DNA of 64,000 nucleotides from Fusarium oxysporum f. sp. lycopersici 4287 (Eukaryota > Ascomycota > Sordariomycetes > Hypocreales > Nectriaceae). A model generated the notes under the pieces. That model saw only the letters and a list, made by a program, of their open reading frames with translations. It did no database searches and had not been told where the DNA came from. The stretch lies in NCBI RefSeq assembly GCF_000149955.1, contig NC_031000.1:341705-405704 (forward strand), read 5' to 3'. The position numbers and the translations under genes are program-made. Below are positions 34,748-44,740 of the stretch, one piece after another (positions within the stretch are counted from its first letter, which is position 1; the number at the start of each line of letters is the position of its first letter).

Positions 34748-36609
34748 ACGTGTATGATAAGCAAGTGGGCCATCCAAGTAAGTGGGCCACTTCTTGTATA
34801 CCCTTAAGGTAAAAATTAAAATAAAAACACCACAAGCTATCTAATTAATTAAAACTACTCGCTATACTCTCCTCTAGACGTCTCAATCACTACCTGACAG
34901 GTCCTTGCATTATGCCCAGTCTTTCCGCATACACCACAGCGCCGAACGCCCGGTCGCGCCGACCTTTCTTGACCACTACTTCTCGACGATTCGGCCACTA
35001 CCTGCGCATCTACATCCATCTAATCAACTACTTGCCTTGATTCCCCTACAGTCATCACCCCTCCTTTCTATAATCGAGTTCTTTTTGCCCTTCGGCGTCG
35101 ACTAAGTATCTCATTTGCTTGTTCAAGGTCATTCATCCTAGCCTCTACTAAGGCTAGCTTATGCATGACTGTGCTTGTTCCCTTCTCAAAACACTTCACA
35201 GCTTGAATAAGTGACTCTGGAGAGCTGCTATGATGTCTTCTGATTCGTTTCTGTAAGTAGGCAGATTGAGATTGGACCTCAAGAACTGTCTTTGGGGTCT
35301 TTGAAACCCATGGGGTTAAGGGTTCAGCAACCTCCTCGGAAGGCGTTGGAGTCCGCAGCTTCATATCAAGCTTTGAGATCACGCTTTCCGGGTTAAAAGG
35401 AGCAAGCCCAGCTCCTCTAAAACCCCCTTTGATATTTTTTTTCGGTTATAGTGGCTTGGAAGGCGGCGTGGAAGGCGGGAAAGAACTCAGTTTTCGAAAT
35501 ATAGGTTATAGAGCATCTGATCAGATGCTCTATTTCTCGACCATATGCCTTCTTTAGTGGCCCAAAGCACCCGATATCAAGAGGCTGAAGTAGATGAGAC
35601 GCATGAGCCGGAATACAGAGCGTGATGATATTATTCTCCTGGCAATATTTCTCAAAAGCGACGGAGTGGTGACTTTCGTGGCCATCAAGGATCAGAAGAC
35701 GATAAGAACCAACTGATCGGTCAGTTGTGCATCGGTTGAAGTGCTTTAGCCACTCAAGGCCTAGTTCATTATTTGTCCAGCCATTTTGGCTCGTTGCAAT
35801 AACCCAGCCGTTTGGGAGGGTAGGTTCTTCATGCCAGTTGGCAAGGTGATATTGGCCCGCTCCAATGATAAACGGCTCGATCGCCCAGCCTTCCGCATTA
35901 ATCGCTTGAATGACTGTAATCCATTCACGATTCCCAGGCTGCACTGATTTTGGTCTTCCAAGCCTTTCTGAACCTGTGACGACCATGCCGCTTGAGATAA
36001 CACCCATCATAAAGCCAGTCTCATCAAAGTTCCAGATATCCTCTGATTGGATACCATACTTCGCGATTGTGTTCTGTACGAGCTTAAACCAGTTGCGAAT
36101 AATAGTTGGATCTTCGCATTTGGCCCTCTGGTAGTCATATTTACGAAAGAAATGCGTCTTGAGCTCTGGTTGTCGTTTAACGAAGTTATGAGCCCAGCGC
36201 TTGCCGACGGGTGGCGCCTTGCGGTCAGCGAGGAGAGAATTGGCCATTTCTTCAATAAAAGAATGTCGCGGAGGAAACCCTCGCGAATCTAGGTCGAGAA
36301 TAAAGTGAACTACTATTTCTTCTTCTAGATTAGATAGTCTGCGTGATTTCTGGGTAGTATCGCGTCGTGATTGAATGCCATTCTGGCGGCGACGTAAGGT
36401 ATTGCGAGGAACTTCATATGTATCTGCAGCGCGTCGGACACTTAGTTTGGGGTTATTTTGAAGGGCCTGAAGTGCAAGAAGGATTCTACCTTCTTTATTG
36501 GGTTGTGACATACTGGGTGGTTGAGAATTATTTGATTAGGTAGTGATGATGTAGGATGAGGGATTTTTGGCTCACATGCTTGTCTGGCTCACATACTAGT
36601 GATTCACGT
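34748..36609 (-). mobile_element. Fot/pogo-type DNA transposon, copy 3 (dead, mismatched ends)
   Basis: 1862 bp with TA on both sides (34746-34747 and 36610-36611), the same size as copies 1 and 2. The left end starts ACGTGTATGATAAGCAAGTG and carries two AAGYAAGTGGGCCA motifs; the right end starts ACGTGAATCACTAGTATGTG and carries two AGYATGTGAGCCA motifs. The outer few bases agree but the inner motifs do not, unlike in the other two copies. The transposase is broken. Confidence 0.85.
34855..36511 (-). pseudogene. Fot/pogo-type transposase, frameshifted with stops
   Basis: Starts MSQPNKEGRILLALQAL at 36511 and keeps the catalytic WNFDETGF, LILDGHESH and LLQPLDIGCF. The frame slips at an eight-T run on the plus strand (about 35435-35442), just where the other copies read NIKGGFRGAGLAP. 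After the slip, two TAG codons replace glutamines present in copy 1 (after KRTRL and after VVD), which is a C-to-T change in each. The zinc knuckle at the end is still readable. Confidence 0.88.
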
Positions 36610-36809
36610 TACTCTATTAGTGAGTGCAATAAACCAATAAGTATAACTCTTAGGTTCACACCTTAAATTGAGATTTTAAGAAAACTCAAATGTTTAAACT
36701 TAGCCAAAGAGGGCTAAGATCTTCCACTGTAGCTCTGCAAACCCTGAAAGCGTGCATAGACGAAAAGAATGTATTACGATGCAATTCCGGGGAAATTGGA
36801 GGGACATCT

Positions 36810-36959
36810 TGTTGAATAAGTGCTAGGGTATCACGTGCAAGCAGGGATGCTTCAGATTACGCGCCAAAATGGCGACGCCCTAAGGGGGCAGAGTTTAACA
36901 GAACACAACATGAATACACCAATTCACATCAATGAGCCGAATACACGTAATGTCTGACA
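36810..36959 (+). mobile_element. Diverged solo copia LTR
   Basis: 150 bp from TGTTGAATAAGTGC to GTCTGACA, matching the copia LTR with many changes in its middle. The flanking pentamers CATCT and GAACC do not match. Confidence 0.8.
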
Positions 36960-36961
36960 GA

Positions 36962-36997
36962 ACCCTGCTTGCACGTGACAACCCAGCACCTGTTCAA
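36962..36997 (-). mobile_element. Inverted fragment of the copia LTR start
   Basis: On the minus strand this reads TTGAACAGGTGCTGGG and CACGTGCAAGCAGGG, the first 36 or so bases of the same LTR. It lies in reverse orientation 2 bases after the solo LTR, making an imperfect inverted pair. Confidence 0.75.
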
Positions 36998-37099
36998 GAC
37001 TTTCCTGGTGAGAAGAGTGGGGATGGAACTCAGTGTAGGACTCTAAAAATCCCCCTTGAGCCAATCACAGCCTCGGCCTGAGAGTCCAAGCAAGGCTGT

Positions 37100-37194
37100 T
37101 TGACCAATCACCTCGTGGGTATGACAGGGTCCCAAAAAGCCACGTAACTTTGACCATGGCCAATCATGGCCTGGGTATGACACAGTCCTGGCCG
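37100..37194 (+). promoter_or_regulatory. Imperfect direct repeat with CCAAT motifs upstream of the chromate transporter
   Basis: Two blocks about 56 bases apart share GACCAATCAC / GGCCAATCATGG, a GGGTATGACA and GTCC. A third CCAAT occurs at about 37059. They lie 400-500 bases before the start at 37594. CCAAT is the target of the fungal Hap/CBF complex, so a regulatory role is plausible but not shown. Confidence 0.35.
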
Positions 37195-37593
37195 TGTCTA
37201 TGTGAGAGTATCCATTGCCTTCGGCCCTCAGAGCTCCTGGTCGTCCCTATGTTCTTAATTAAGGTAATATGTTGATTGATAGCGCGGGTGAGTCAGACCG
37301 TGATCGCCAAGAAAATATGATTCTCATCCAGCACGTGCTGCATAGGACCATGTGCCATTGGCTGGCGCCAAGAACCTCTAAAATGAGTTTCCTTCAAATG
37401 GTCCATTAGTGTGTAAGCTCTACGTTTACAAAAAAGGCCATCCATTACTCCTTGACCAAACAAACGTTCTCTCCATCGGTTCATCTGCTTCCCTCTACCG
37501 ATTCTTATCTCATTACTACGAAGCATTGGAGGTGTCCACCGCATTGAAAACGAGCCAGTAAGGAGATAAGCCCCCACAATTCGTCTAGCTGTG

Positions 37594-39377
37594 ATGGGTC
37601 CCAGACAGATGGCGATCCAGCGATCGGCAAGACTTAATACAGCCAACCTTGGTGAACGGTTCTGGAACATCATTCGAGAGAATTGGTATCTGGGTTTCAC
37701 TTCTTTTGGAGGCCCGCCAGTCCACTTCAAGATCGTGAGTGGCACCTACTGCCCCTGAACCGTTCTCTCCTCTACTCACGAGCCAAACCCCATGCTAGAT
37801 CGGCTAGACTGGATGGGTCGAGGGCAATACAGAGCCGATGACTAACAATATTCTACGTAGTTTCATGACAAATTTGTCGCTAAGCTTTCATGGATCGATA
37901 AGCAAATGGTAGGAATTTATTTCAGCTGACAGAGAAGCTTTGTTGCTGACGTTGTCCAGTACCAAGAGCTGTTCAGTGTCTGCCAAGCATTCTCAGGCCC
38001 TGGCAGCACTAAGATGCATTACTGCATCAACCTTCTCCACGACGGCTTCCTCCCTGCTCTCTTTGGCTTCCTCCTCTGGAGGTATGTTTCAGTCGTCCGA
38101 TCCTGCAGTACAAAGCTAATAAATTGGTTGCAATTAGTCTTCCAGGGGCTCTGGGGATGTATGGACTTTCCATCGGAGTCTCTAACATTGGCGAATCCCT
38201 TCCTCGAGCCGTCTATGCTCTCCTTTCCGGTCTCAACGCTGCTACCGTCGGCATTATCGTTCTCGCGGCCGTCCAGTTATCTGAGAAGGCCATCACTGAC
38301 AATATGACCCGCATTCTGGTTTTTCTCGGGGCCTCAGCCGGCATGATGTACAATGCGCTCTGGTATTTTCCGTTGTTGATGTTTCTGGCTGGCGTCGCGA
38401 CGGTTATCTATGACTTCCGCTGGCTCCATGGCCCTATTAAAGTCATCACTGTGAGTTTCCAGAAAAAGGCCAAGCATTCTCAGAATACATCAGAAGAAGG
38501 TGTCGAGATGCAAACCCAACAGCAAGCCACCGCAAGCAATGGTCACGAGGAATACAACGCAGGTGCTGGACCGTCCAGCCGCGGCAAAGACGGCGAGCGG
38601 TCGAGCCAGAGAATCGATGAAAATGGCTCCCTCCCGCTTACTGAGCAGGAAGCATCGACGACCGAAGATCAGTCTCGGATAGTCCCTCAGGAGCGACGTC
38701 TCAACATCAGCTGGAAGTTCGGGGTACTGCTTATAGTCCTCTTCCTGCTCTCTTTCATCGTCGTTATGGTTCTACGCGGTACGCTACCCCATAAATCACG
38801 TCTATACAATCTCTTCGCCAATATGTACCTCGCTGGTACTATCATTTTTGGCGGTGGGCCCGTCGTGATCCCGCTTCTCCGGGAATATGTTGTCGCCGAG
38901 AACTGGGTTAGCCCTCGAGATTTCCTTATCGGACTCGCCCTCATTCAAGCCTTCCCAGGACCCAACTTTAACTTCGCGGTTTATCTTGGCAGCCTGACTG
39001 CCATCAATGGTAGATATAATTCCGCTGCCGGTGCAATCCTCGGATTCCTAGGAATCTTTATTCCCGGACTGCTCACGGTGCACGGGACTATGGGTGTCTG
39101 GAGTGCGATACGCGGGTGGAGATGGGTCAAGTCGTCTCTCAGAGGAGTCAATGCGGCTGCCGTTGGCCTCATCTACACTGCGGTATATCGTCTTTGGCAG
39201 ATCGGCCATATTGATGAAGGTTTCCAGCAGGGCACCAGCCTGGCTGTGGATCCTTGGTGGGTCGTTGTGACGGCCACAAGCTATGTGGGTGGCTATTGGT
39301 TTCGGGTGAGTCCGCCCGTGGCAATTGGTACGGGAGCCGTCATGGGTCTGATTTGGTATGGTGTTGTCTCAGACTGA
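37594..39377 (+). CDS. Chromate transporter (CHR family, two-domain)
   Basis: Membrane protein of the CHR/ChrA family, which exports chromate. Four exons: 37594-37734, 37861-37908, 37960-38081 and 38138-39377, with introns of 126, 51 and 56 nt; the sum is 1551 bases, giving 516 aa with no frame problem. The N-terminal half shows GFTSFGGPPVHF and QAFSGPGSTKMHY, then several membrane segments. A charged, glutamine/serine-rich loop of about 85 residues follows. The C-terminal half repeats the motif as IIFGGGPVVIPLL and IQAFPGPNFNFAVYLG. This internal duplication is characteristic of long-chain CHR proteins. ATG at 37594 was chosen; 37609 is an alternative five codons on. Confidence 0.9.
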
Positions 39378-39440
39378 TGGGCCATTTGCTTCTATGTTGT
39401 GGTAGTATCTATTGGCAATAAGGGAAGAAAGCCTTAGTAT

Positions 39441-39468
39441 GTAACGTATGTGATAAGCGAGTGGCACA
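39441..39468 (+). repeat. Fot-like terminal repeat relic
   Basis: GTAACGTATGTGATAAGCGA followed by GTGGCAC resembles the outer end of the Fot elements (TA, ACGTG..., GATAAGCGAGTG). No matching second end is seen nearby, so this is a fragment or part of a lost MITE. Confidence 0.4.
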
Positions 39469-39856
39469 GCTATACTGTGCATGTTAAAAGCTAAACCTTG
39501 AATTTTTAGAAACTGCTACCGGTACTCCAGGTCCTGGTAATTAGATTCCGTCCAGCACCAATCAACCTGAGGGAGTGGGACCCGAGAAAAGAATGACTCA
39601 CGCCGATCAGGTTCCTGGCTTCCTGGCAGCCGTAACCGTAATTATCCCCTACCTCAAATGAGGCCGTGCGAATGATAGTGGTGAACTTACCTGTCCTGCT
39701 AAACGAGCAGAGATAAGTCAAGCATTAAAGCCCGGAGTTATTATCACTACGACGACGCATATTTTGGATTCTTATTCGAGCCTAGCAGTTGCGATTATTA
39801 TGCAAGTCACATTACAATATGGTCTAATGCTTCGATTCGAGGATCGACCGTATAGT

Positions 39857-40507
39857 TTATTCGATAGGATTCAATACAGCTTCACCGTCAACTCCGTCGG
39901 CAATCGCAAAGGTCCTCCAGCCTGCCTTAGGAAGATCAATCGTCATATCTCCACAAAGATACTTCATGAATACGCCATGTGTGACAACAACAACATTTTT
40001 CGGCATATTCGCGAGATCTTCGCTCCCGTGGATGTCTTGAACCGTGTCCCGCAACCTCTCTCGGAATCTTTTAGCTCGTGCGGCAACAGCAGAATCGTTG
40101 GCCGCGTGAGGACCGTCCTTGGTGTACCAATCCTCAGCCAAGACGCTGAAGTCAAGGAGCGGAAAAGCTATCTCTAGCGCAGAACGTTTGGATCCGGTAT
40201 CACAGGGAAGGTCGCTTCGCTCCTGTAGGTCCTGGTCTATAATGAGACGGGTGCCTTCTTCGTTGCCATTATTCTTGAGGTATTGTTTGCTTAGGATATG
40301 GGAGAAGCCAGCCAGTGTCGTCTGTAGGGTGCGCGTGAGTGGAGAAGTGAATATTATGGCGATTGACCCTGGATGAGGGAACGTATCGGCTAGGGCCGAT
40401 GCTTGAGAAAGACCCAAAGAAGTGAGAGGTGGATCTCTTTGTGAGAAGTCTTTTGAGACGTTATGTTCCGATTCTGCATGTCGAACTAGGTAAACTAAAT
40501 GGGACAT
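39857..40507 (-). CDS. Histidine phosphatase (phosphoglycerate mutase-like) family protein
   Basis: 216-aa protein of the branch-1 histidine phosphatase superfamily. The N-terminal LVRHAESEHN gives the phosphate-accepting histidine (H10) and its arginine (R9). R60 follows FTSPLTRT, LQERSDL supplies the likely catalytic acid, and the second histidine is H177 in VVVTHGVF. It is probably cytosolic, with no signal or membrane segment. The substrate cannot be told from the sequence; many fungal members are small-molecule phosphatases. ATG at 40507 puts the RHAE motif at the usual distance from the N-terminus; an ATG 16 codons upstream is less likely. Intronless. Confidence 0.88.
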   Translation of the reverse strand: MSHLVYLVRHAESEHNVSKDFSQRDPPLTSLGLSQASALADTFPHPGSIAIIFTSPLTRTLQTTLAGFSHILSKQYLKNNGNEEGTRLIIDQDLQERSDLPCDTGSKRSALEIAFPLLDFSVLAEDWYTKDGPHAANDSAVAARAKRFRERLRDTVQDIHGSEDLANMPKNVVVVTHGVFMKYLCGDMTIDLPKAGWRTFAIADGVDGEAVLNPIE

Positions 40508-41507
40508 GGTGCTTGTTTGAATTTTGAGAACGATGTTGCGCGAGGTATTTCGCAACGTGGAGGTTCTCCTCTAATAAAAGCCATGCGGAGTGAAAACGTG
40601 ATCAAAGCCCAGCATAACGTCACTACCCTGGCTCGGAGCTATTGACCACCCGTGTTTTGATCCATTGATGCCTTAGGCTGTTCGAAATCTCGTTGATGAT
40701 CATAGAGGTGGTGATGTTCTTCTTCCTTTTATTTTATTTTGCACTTGTCGCTGCCCATTTTGATCTCTACTGCATCGAATGGAAAAGGATAGCCTGGTAA
40801 GGACTTGTAAAGGACTTGTCTTGAGGGACAGTGTTTTCGATCCCCGCTGATTTTTTGATTAAACTTGCGTGATAAACCTTCTCATTGGCTGGTTCGTTCC
40901 TTCGTCACAACCTTCGCAGCTAGCTCTACTTTGGTGGCGCAAAGCGATACTACCTCCTGAGCGCCTACGTGCAAATCAAATCTTAACCGCGCGTATTTCG
41001 CGACTGCGTCGTAGTAGTTTAGGAAGAGCTCTACTGACGCCAGTATGTATGCAACAAAGATTTCCCCCTCTTCAATTGACTCTTGATCTTGTCGGTCGTC
41101 CACATTTACCATGAAGTATTGACTACCCTGACTATCTTTAAACATGTGGCCTCCAAAGCTCCGTGATCACCAGGCTGATGGTCATGACGTCGAGCAGAAT
41201 GAAACAACCCCATGGCTACAGCATACAGGATGGCCTAGTAACTAATGACTAAATTAACTTTACTAGAGTTGATTTTATTGGCCCACTCTAAACCTAGTAG
41301 GGTTGATTATTGCCAGGGTGTAGAGTTGATTTTACATTATTCCACATACAGGAAGGGTAGTGCTGATCAGAACAGGGGTTTACTATAGAACGCGACGCGT
41401 CCTGTCGCGTAAAGTGCTATTAAGTACAAGTACAATATACTGTATGGTGTCATTATCGATCTAAGTGTAATCTTTATTTAGATCATACTATTAGCAGCCA
41501 AATCATC
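40508..41507. other. Intergenic with a short dispersed AT-rich repeat
   Basis: No gene is supported. At about 41249-41275 the text CTAAATTAACTTTACTAGAG recurs with changes at 13576-13616, and a related AGTAAAGTTAATTTTACTAA is at about 19746. These look like pieces of one AT-rich, partly palindromic repeat. Confidence 0.4.
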
Positions 41508-41925
41508 ATGACGAACACTATGACGGATTGTGATTTACGATCTGAGCCATGGAGTGCAATTTATCCGTACGTTCTTCTCTCAACATACCGCTTTCTCATC
41601 TGTCAAGTGTATGTTTGCCTCTGTTACCGATGAGGTTGCTACTCATTTAAAAACACGACATCGCGATTTAAAGCCAGAGCATCGATAGGGCCTAGTGGAG
41701 AAGATTCGAAAGATCCCGATACATTCTACGCAATCACGACGAACTACGTGATCTACGGTACCCAACTGATACGATTGAACCCATTCCGCATCTTGCGCCA
41801 CAAGAACCAGACGGAATGAAATGTCGTACGTGCGGCCATATTGTTCGTCGTATCCAAAAGACACAAAAACATTGTGCTGACGAGCATCAATGGATGAACA
41901 CAAGAGGCAGAGGCAACCAAAGCTG
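41508..41925 (+). pseudogene. Relic of a C2H2-finger protein of the RecQ-helicase/Helitron-associated fungal type
   Basis: The plus strand begins MTNTMTDCDLRSEPWSAIYP at 41508. After a frame slip it reads CMFASVTDEVATHLKTRHRD, then an in-frame TAG; after another shift it reads EPDGMKCRTCGHIVRRIQKT and HCADEHQWMNTRGRG. Two C-x(n)-C...H-x(3-5)-H finger halves of this kind, the second followed by W-x-N-x-R-G-R-G, mark a fungal family often found with RecQ-like helicases, Helitrons and subtelomeres. At least three lesions make it non-functional, and no helicase portion follows. The family call is from memory of the pattern. Confidence 0.5.
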
Positions 41926-42346
41926 AAGAGGAGGGGAGGTCAGGATAAATAACAAGGCATGAAGAGATAGAGGCATAACTTCTAAATTGGTAAATTATAG
42001 ATCAGAGGATGTACGGCTGACATGAACGAATTGATTCAGAATGTACAATACACTCTCCTACTTCTGTCAACACTCGATGACAGACGTCTAGCAACGTCTG
42101 CGTTCTGGAGTAAGCACTACATGACCTTGGAGAGTCAGGTGTAGAGAATCTCGGTGATGACCTTTCCATGATGTCCTAACAGCACGAATGCTTTCGTTGT
42201 CTCTCGTAGGGCATGGGGTGTACGTGATTGGCTGACTCAGAACATGACGCCGCATTTTAGCTCAAACCTGCTGGAATGGGTTTGTAGCTTGAGACATAAG
42301 GAGTAATGGCGGTATTCGGTCGCTCCCGTCGAGACTCAACTGGAAA

Positions 42347-43775
42347 TTATGGTTTCTGGCCATATACAACATGGCTGAGTGCGTTAGATGAAGTCTAGGA
42401 TGGCTTTGAGGTGTAGACTTACAAATTAAACAGAGCGTGGTACTTGCGAGCATACAATTCCTGACGTATCTGGGCCAACATCACCAGGACTTCGTCCATG
42501 GGCATGCCCAGAACTCCACAGAATATCTTCAGAGAGAAAGCCTCTAGGCCTTCCAAGAGTTGAGCGATATTACACATGCCTATATCTTTCAACTGTGGTT
42601 CTTTGGGCCATGATCCTAGAGGCAATCGGAACTTTCGGTGGACAACATTCGTGAAGCCAGCATGCCTGATCCACCCTTCAAGTCTTGGCCCTGGGCAGGG
42701 CTCGCGGTTCAGCTTCGTTCTTGCCGTATCGATGAATAGTTTCATCCATTTCAGGAGGTGATGATCGTCCGTGATTGAGCCGTCTTCTGAATAGTAGAGA
42801 AGGTCAAAGTCCTGAAATTCGGCCCAGCCGCCAGGATGAAGGTGCCTGTTGACGATCAGTAGGTGCTATCACTTCATTTCGCGCTAAATTACTCAAAAAC
42901 GTTCTCCACTAGCTTTGGCCAGTCCAGGATGGAAGTCGACATGTAGCGTGAAAAAATGTAGTCAAACTTATCGTGGACCCATGGTTGCTCGACGTCATCG
43001 ACCTCGAACTTGACGTTTGGGGGAACCCTTCTTCTATCAATATTGCTACACGTCAAGCTCGGGATCAACATACCATGTGGGTTGGATAGCACTCAAATCG
43101 TTTCCGATAATCTAGAATGTCAGCAATTCTTGCTCCGTATATAGGGAAAGCGTTACATACTTCAGCACTAGGATACTCTTCACCGACGCAAATGGCCCCT
43201 ATTTCTGTAAGCATGAATCGACACAAAGCAAGACTGAACATAATACCCACATATACCTGTCCCTGTACCGATATCTAAAACTCTTGCTGACCTATTTAAG
43301 TCAACTGGAGCTAGAAACAGGCGATTGCCAATGCCTTTAGTTATGAGCAAATGTGTCAGATCGAGTCGTTCTCGTTCTGCTTCGTCGTTGGGAAAGTTAT
43401 AGGCTGTAAAGTATCAGAAGTCGCACAAAGTCGTACAAACTCAGCGAAGGTCTTACAGTCCGCATTGTAGGCATGGTATTGTCGACCAAATTCAGTGGGA
43501 TAATTCAGGACGCTCGAGGTCAAAGACGCAGTGTAGGTTGATCTGCTTCGATAAGTAACAGACTCGAAAAGGACCTGGTGATTTACATTTCACTACTTAA
43601 GGTTGAGTCACTGTCGTTAACCTTGGAACGGTGATTAGATTGCAATAGCGTAAGAAGAGGGGTAGGGAAGGCACACAGGACGCGTGTCCACTTCAACTGG
43701 GGCCGTATTAGTGGCGGCTTCTGCTGCTTCGTGTACCGGTGACTGCGGCGGATTAGAAGGACTTATGCCAGTCAT
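42347..43775 (-). CDS. LaeA-like SAM-dependent methyltransferase, one base short
   Basis: Class I methyltransferase of the LaeA-like/TAM group, some of which regulate secondary metabolism. Eight exons on the minus strand: 43775-43677, 43621-43457, 43403-43257, 43204-43161, 43111-43074, 43027-42893, 42845-42423, 42374-42347; introns are 46-55 nt and phases agree. Motifs in order: acidic N-terminus NDSDSTL, TYTASLTSSVLNYP, GRQYHAYNAD, DEAERERLDL, SAM motif I VLDIGTGT, GNDLSAIQPTWVPPNVKFEV, DDVEQPW, HPGGWAEFQDFD, and the end HVVYGQKP. The usual GIWA after motif I is EIGA here, losing a tryptophan. Exons sum to 1079 bases, one short. The slip lies at AGTGAAATG (near 43585), where one more A would join DSDSTLSS to the next part. 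About 359 aa if whole. Confidence 0.8.
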
Positions 43776-44289
43776 TGTGGCGGATACGATGGGGAAAGGA
43801 TTGCTGGGCAGCTGCTAAGGAAGTAGACGAAGGGTCAAGTGAAACGGCTTACGGGAAACGTCTTGTACTGGGGCCACCGGGTAAACTAGTGATAGCCGAA
43901 GTTTATGGCGTGGGGAAGGTCCCAAGTTTCATAGGCTAGTGAGGCCGTACGCCCCACTCAGTAATCTCTCCACTCAGTGTTAACAGGCTACAGTACGTCA
44001 GCTGACTTGATCGAGCTACTTAGCACGTGACCCAGTTGAAGCGCTGTTGGCACAACGCTGGTACCGAGCCCTGACCTAGACTGTATCACTAGATGAGGAA
44101 ATATCTTGGAATACTCTTACTCATCTTCTCTATAACTTTTGAAAGACCTGGTAACTGCTTGGCGGAGATTCTGGCCGTTGGTGGATGTCCGGTGTTGCGA
44201 ACCCCGCTTCAGACGTCATCATCGTCATTGGACGTGACCCGCAGCGCTATCCTCAAATCAAATCTGGGGTCATCTCAGTGCCCACAAGC

Positions 44290-44445
44290 CTCGCCTTACT
44301 GACAGCGGGGTCGATCCAATTAAAATGCCTATATAAGAGGTACTTTATTGCCTGCCTAATTTCTATTATGATAGAAGTACCAGCAATTCCCGTTGTTGCA
44401 AAGAGAAACCTTACCAGGCTGGCGAATCTATCTACCGATGTAGAT
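44290..44445 (+). mobile_element. Degenerate copy of the 258-bp TA-flanked MITE
   Basis: GGTACTTT, ATGATAGAAGTACCAGCA and AGGCTGGCGAATCT match the interior of the intact MITE at 51922-52179 in order. The terminal repeats are lost. Confidence 0.45.
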
Positions 44446-44457
44446 GAAATGTAGATG

Positions 44458-44485
44458 TAGATAGATGTAGATCTACATCTATCTA
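44458..44485. repeat. Perfect 28-bp palindrome in a TAGA-type microsatellite
   Basis: Two arms beginning TAGATAGATGTAGA meet at the AGATCT centre without a spacer. Further TAGA/TCTA repeats occur on both sides from 44430 to 44560. Confidence 0.9.
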
Positions 44486-44740
44486 TCTACCAGAGGACAT
44501 GTGGGTCTTCTATCTATCTACCTGGAGGTCCGGTAGATAGACGAAATGTAGATAGATGCCAAGACCGCGGTGAAAATTGGGTGAGGTAGTTGTACTTTCT
44601 CGGTACTAGTGGCATCCTCCTGCACCGAAGTATCGGTACCTCTGACAATCCCTTCCCTAACCGTCCCTCATTTCCCGATTTCCCCACGCCATCCCCCTTT
44701 TTCGCTTGGGTCTTGGTTTGACATATTCTCATTGCCCTTG

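Noticed and set aside
37293..37745. Minus-strand frame of 150 codons
   Set aside because: Antisense to the first exon and promoter of the chromate transporter; no conserved features.
40882..41145. Minus-strand frame of 87 codons (QGSQYFMVNVDDRQ...)
   Set aside because: Composition looks protein-like but there is no motif, homologue or flanking exon I can support.
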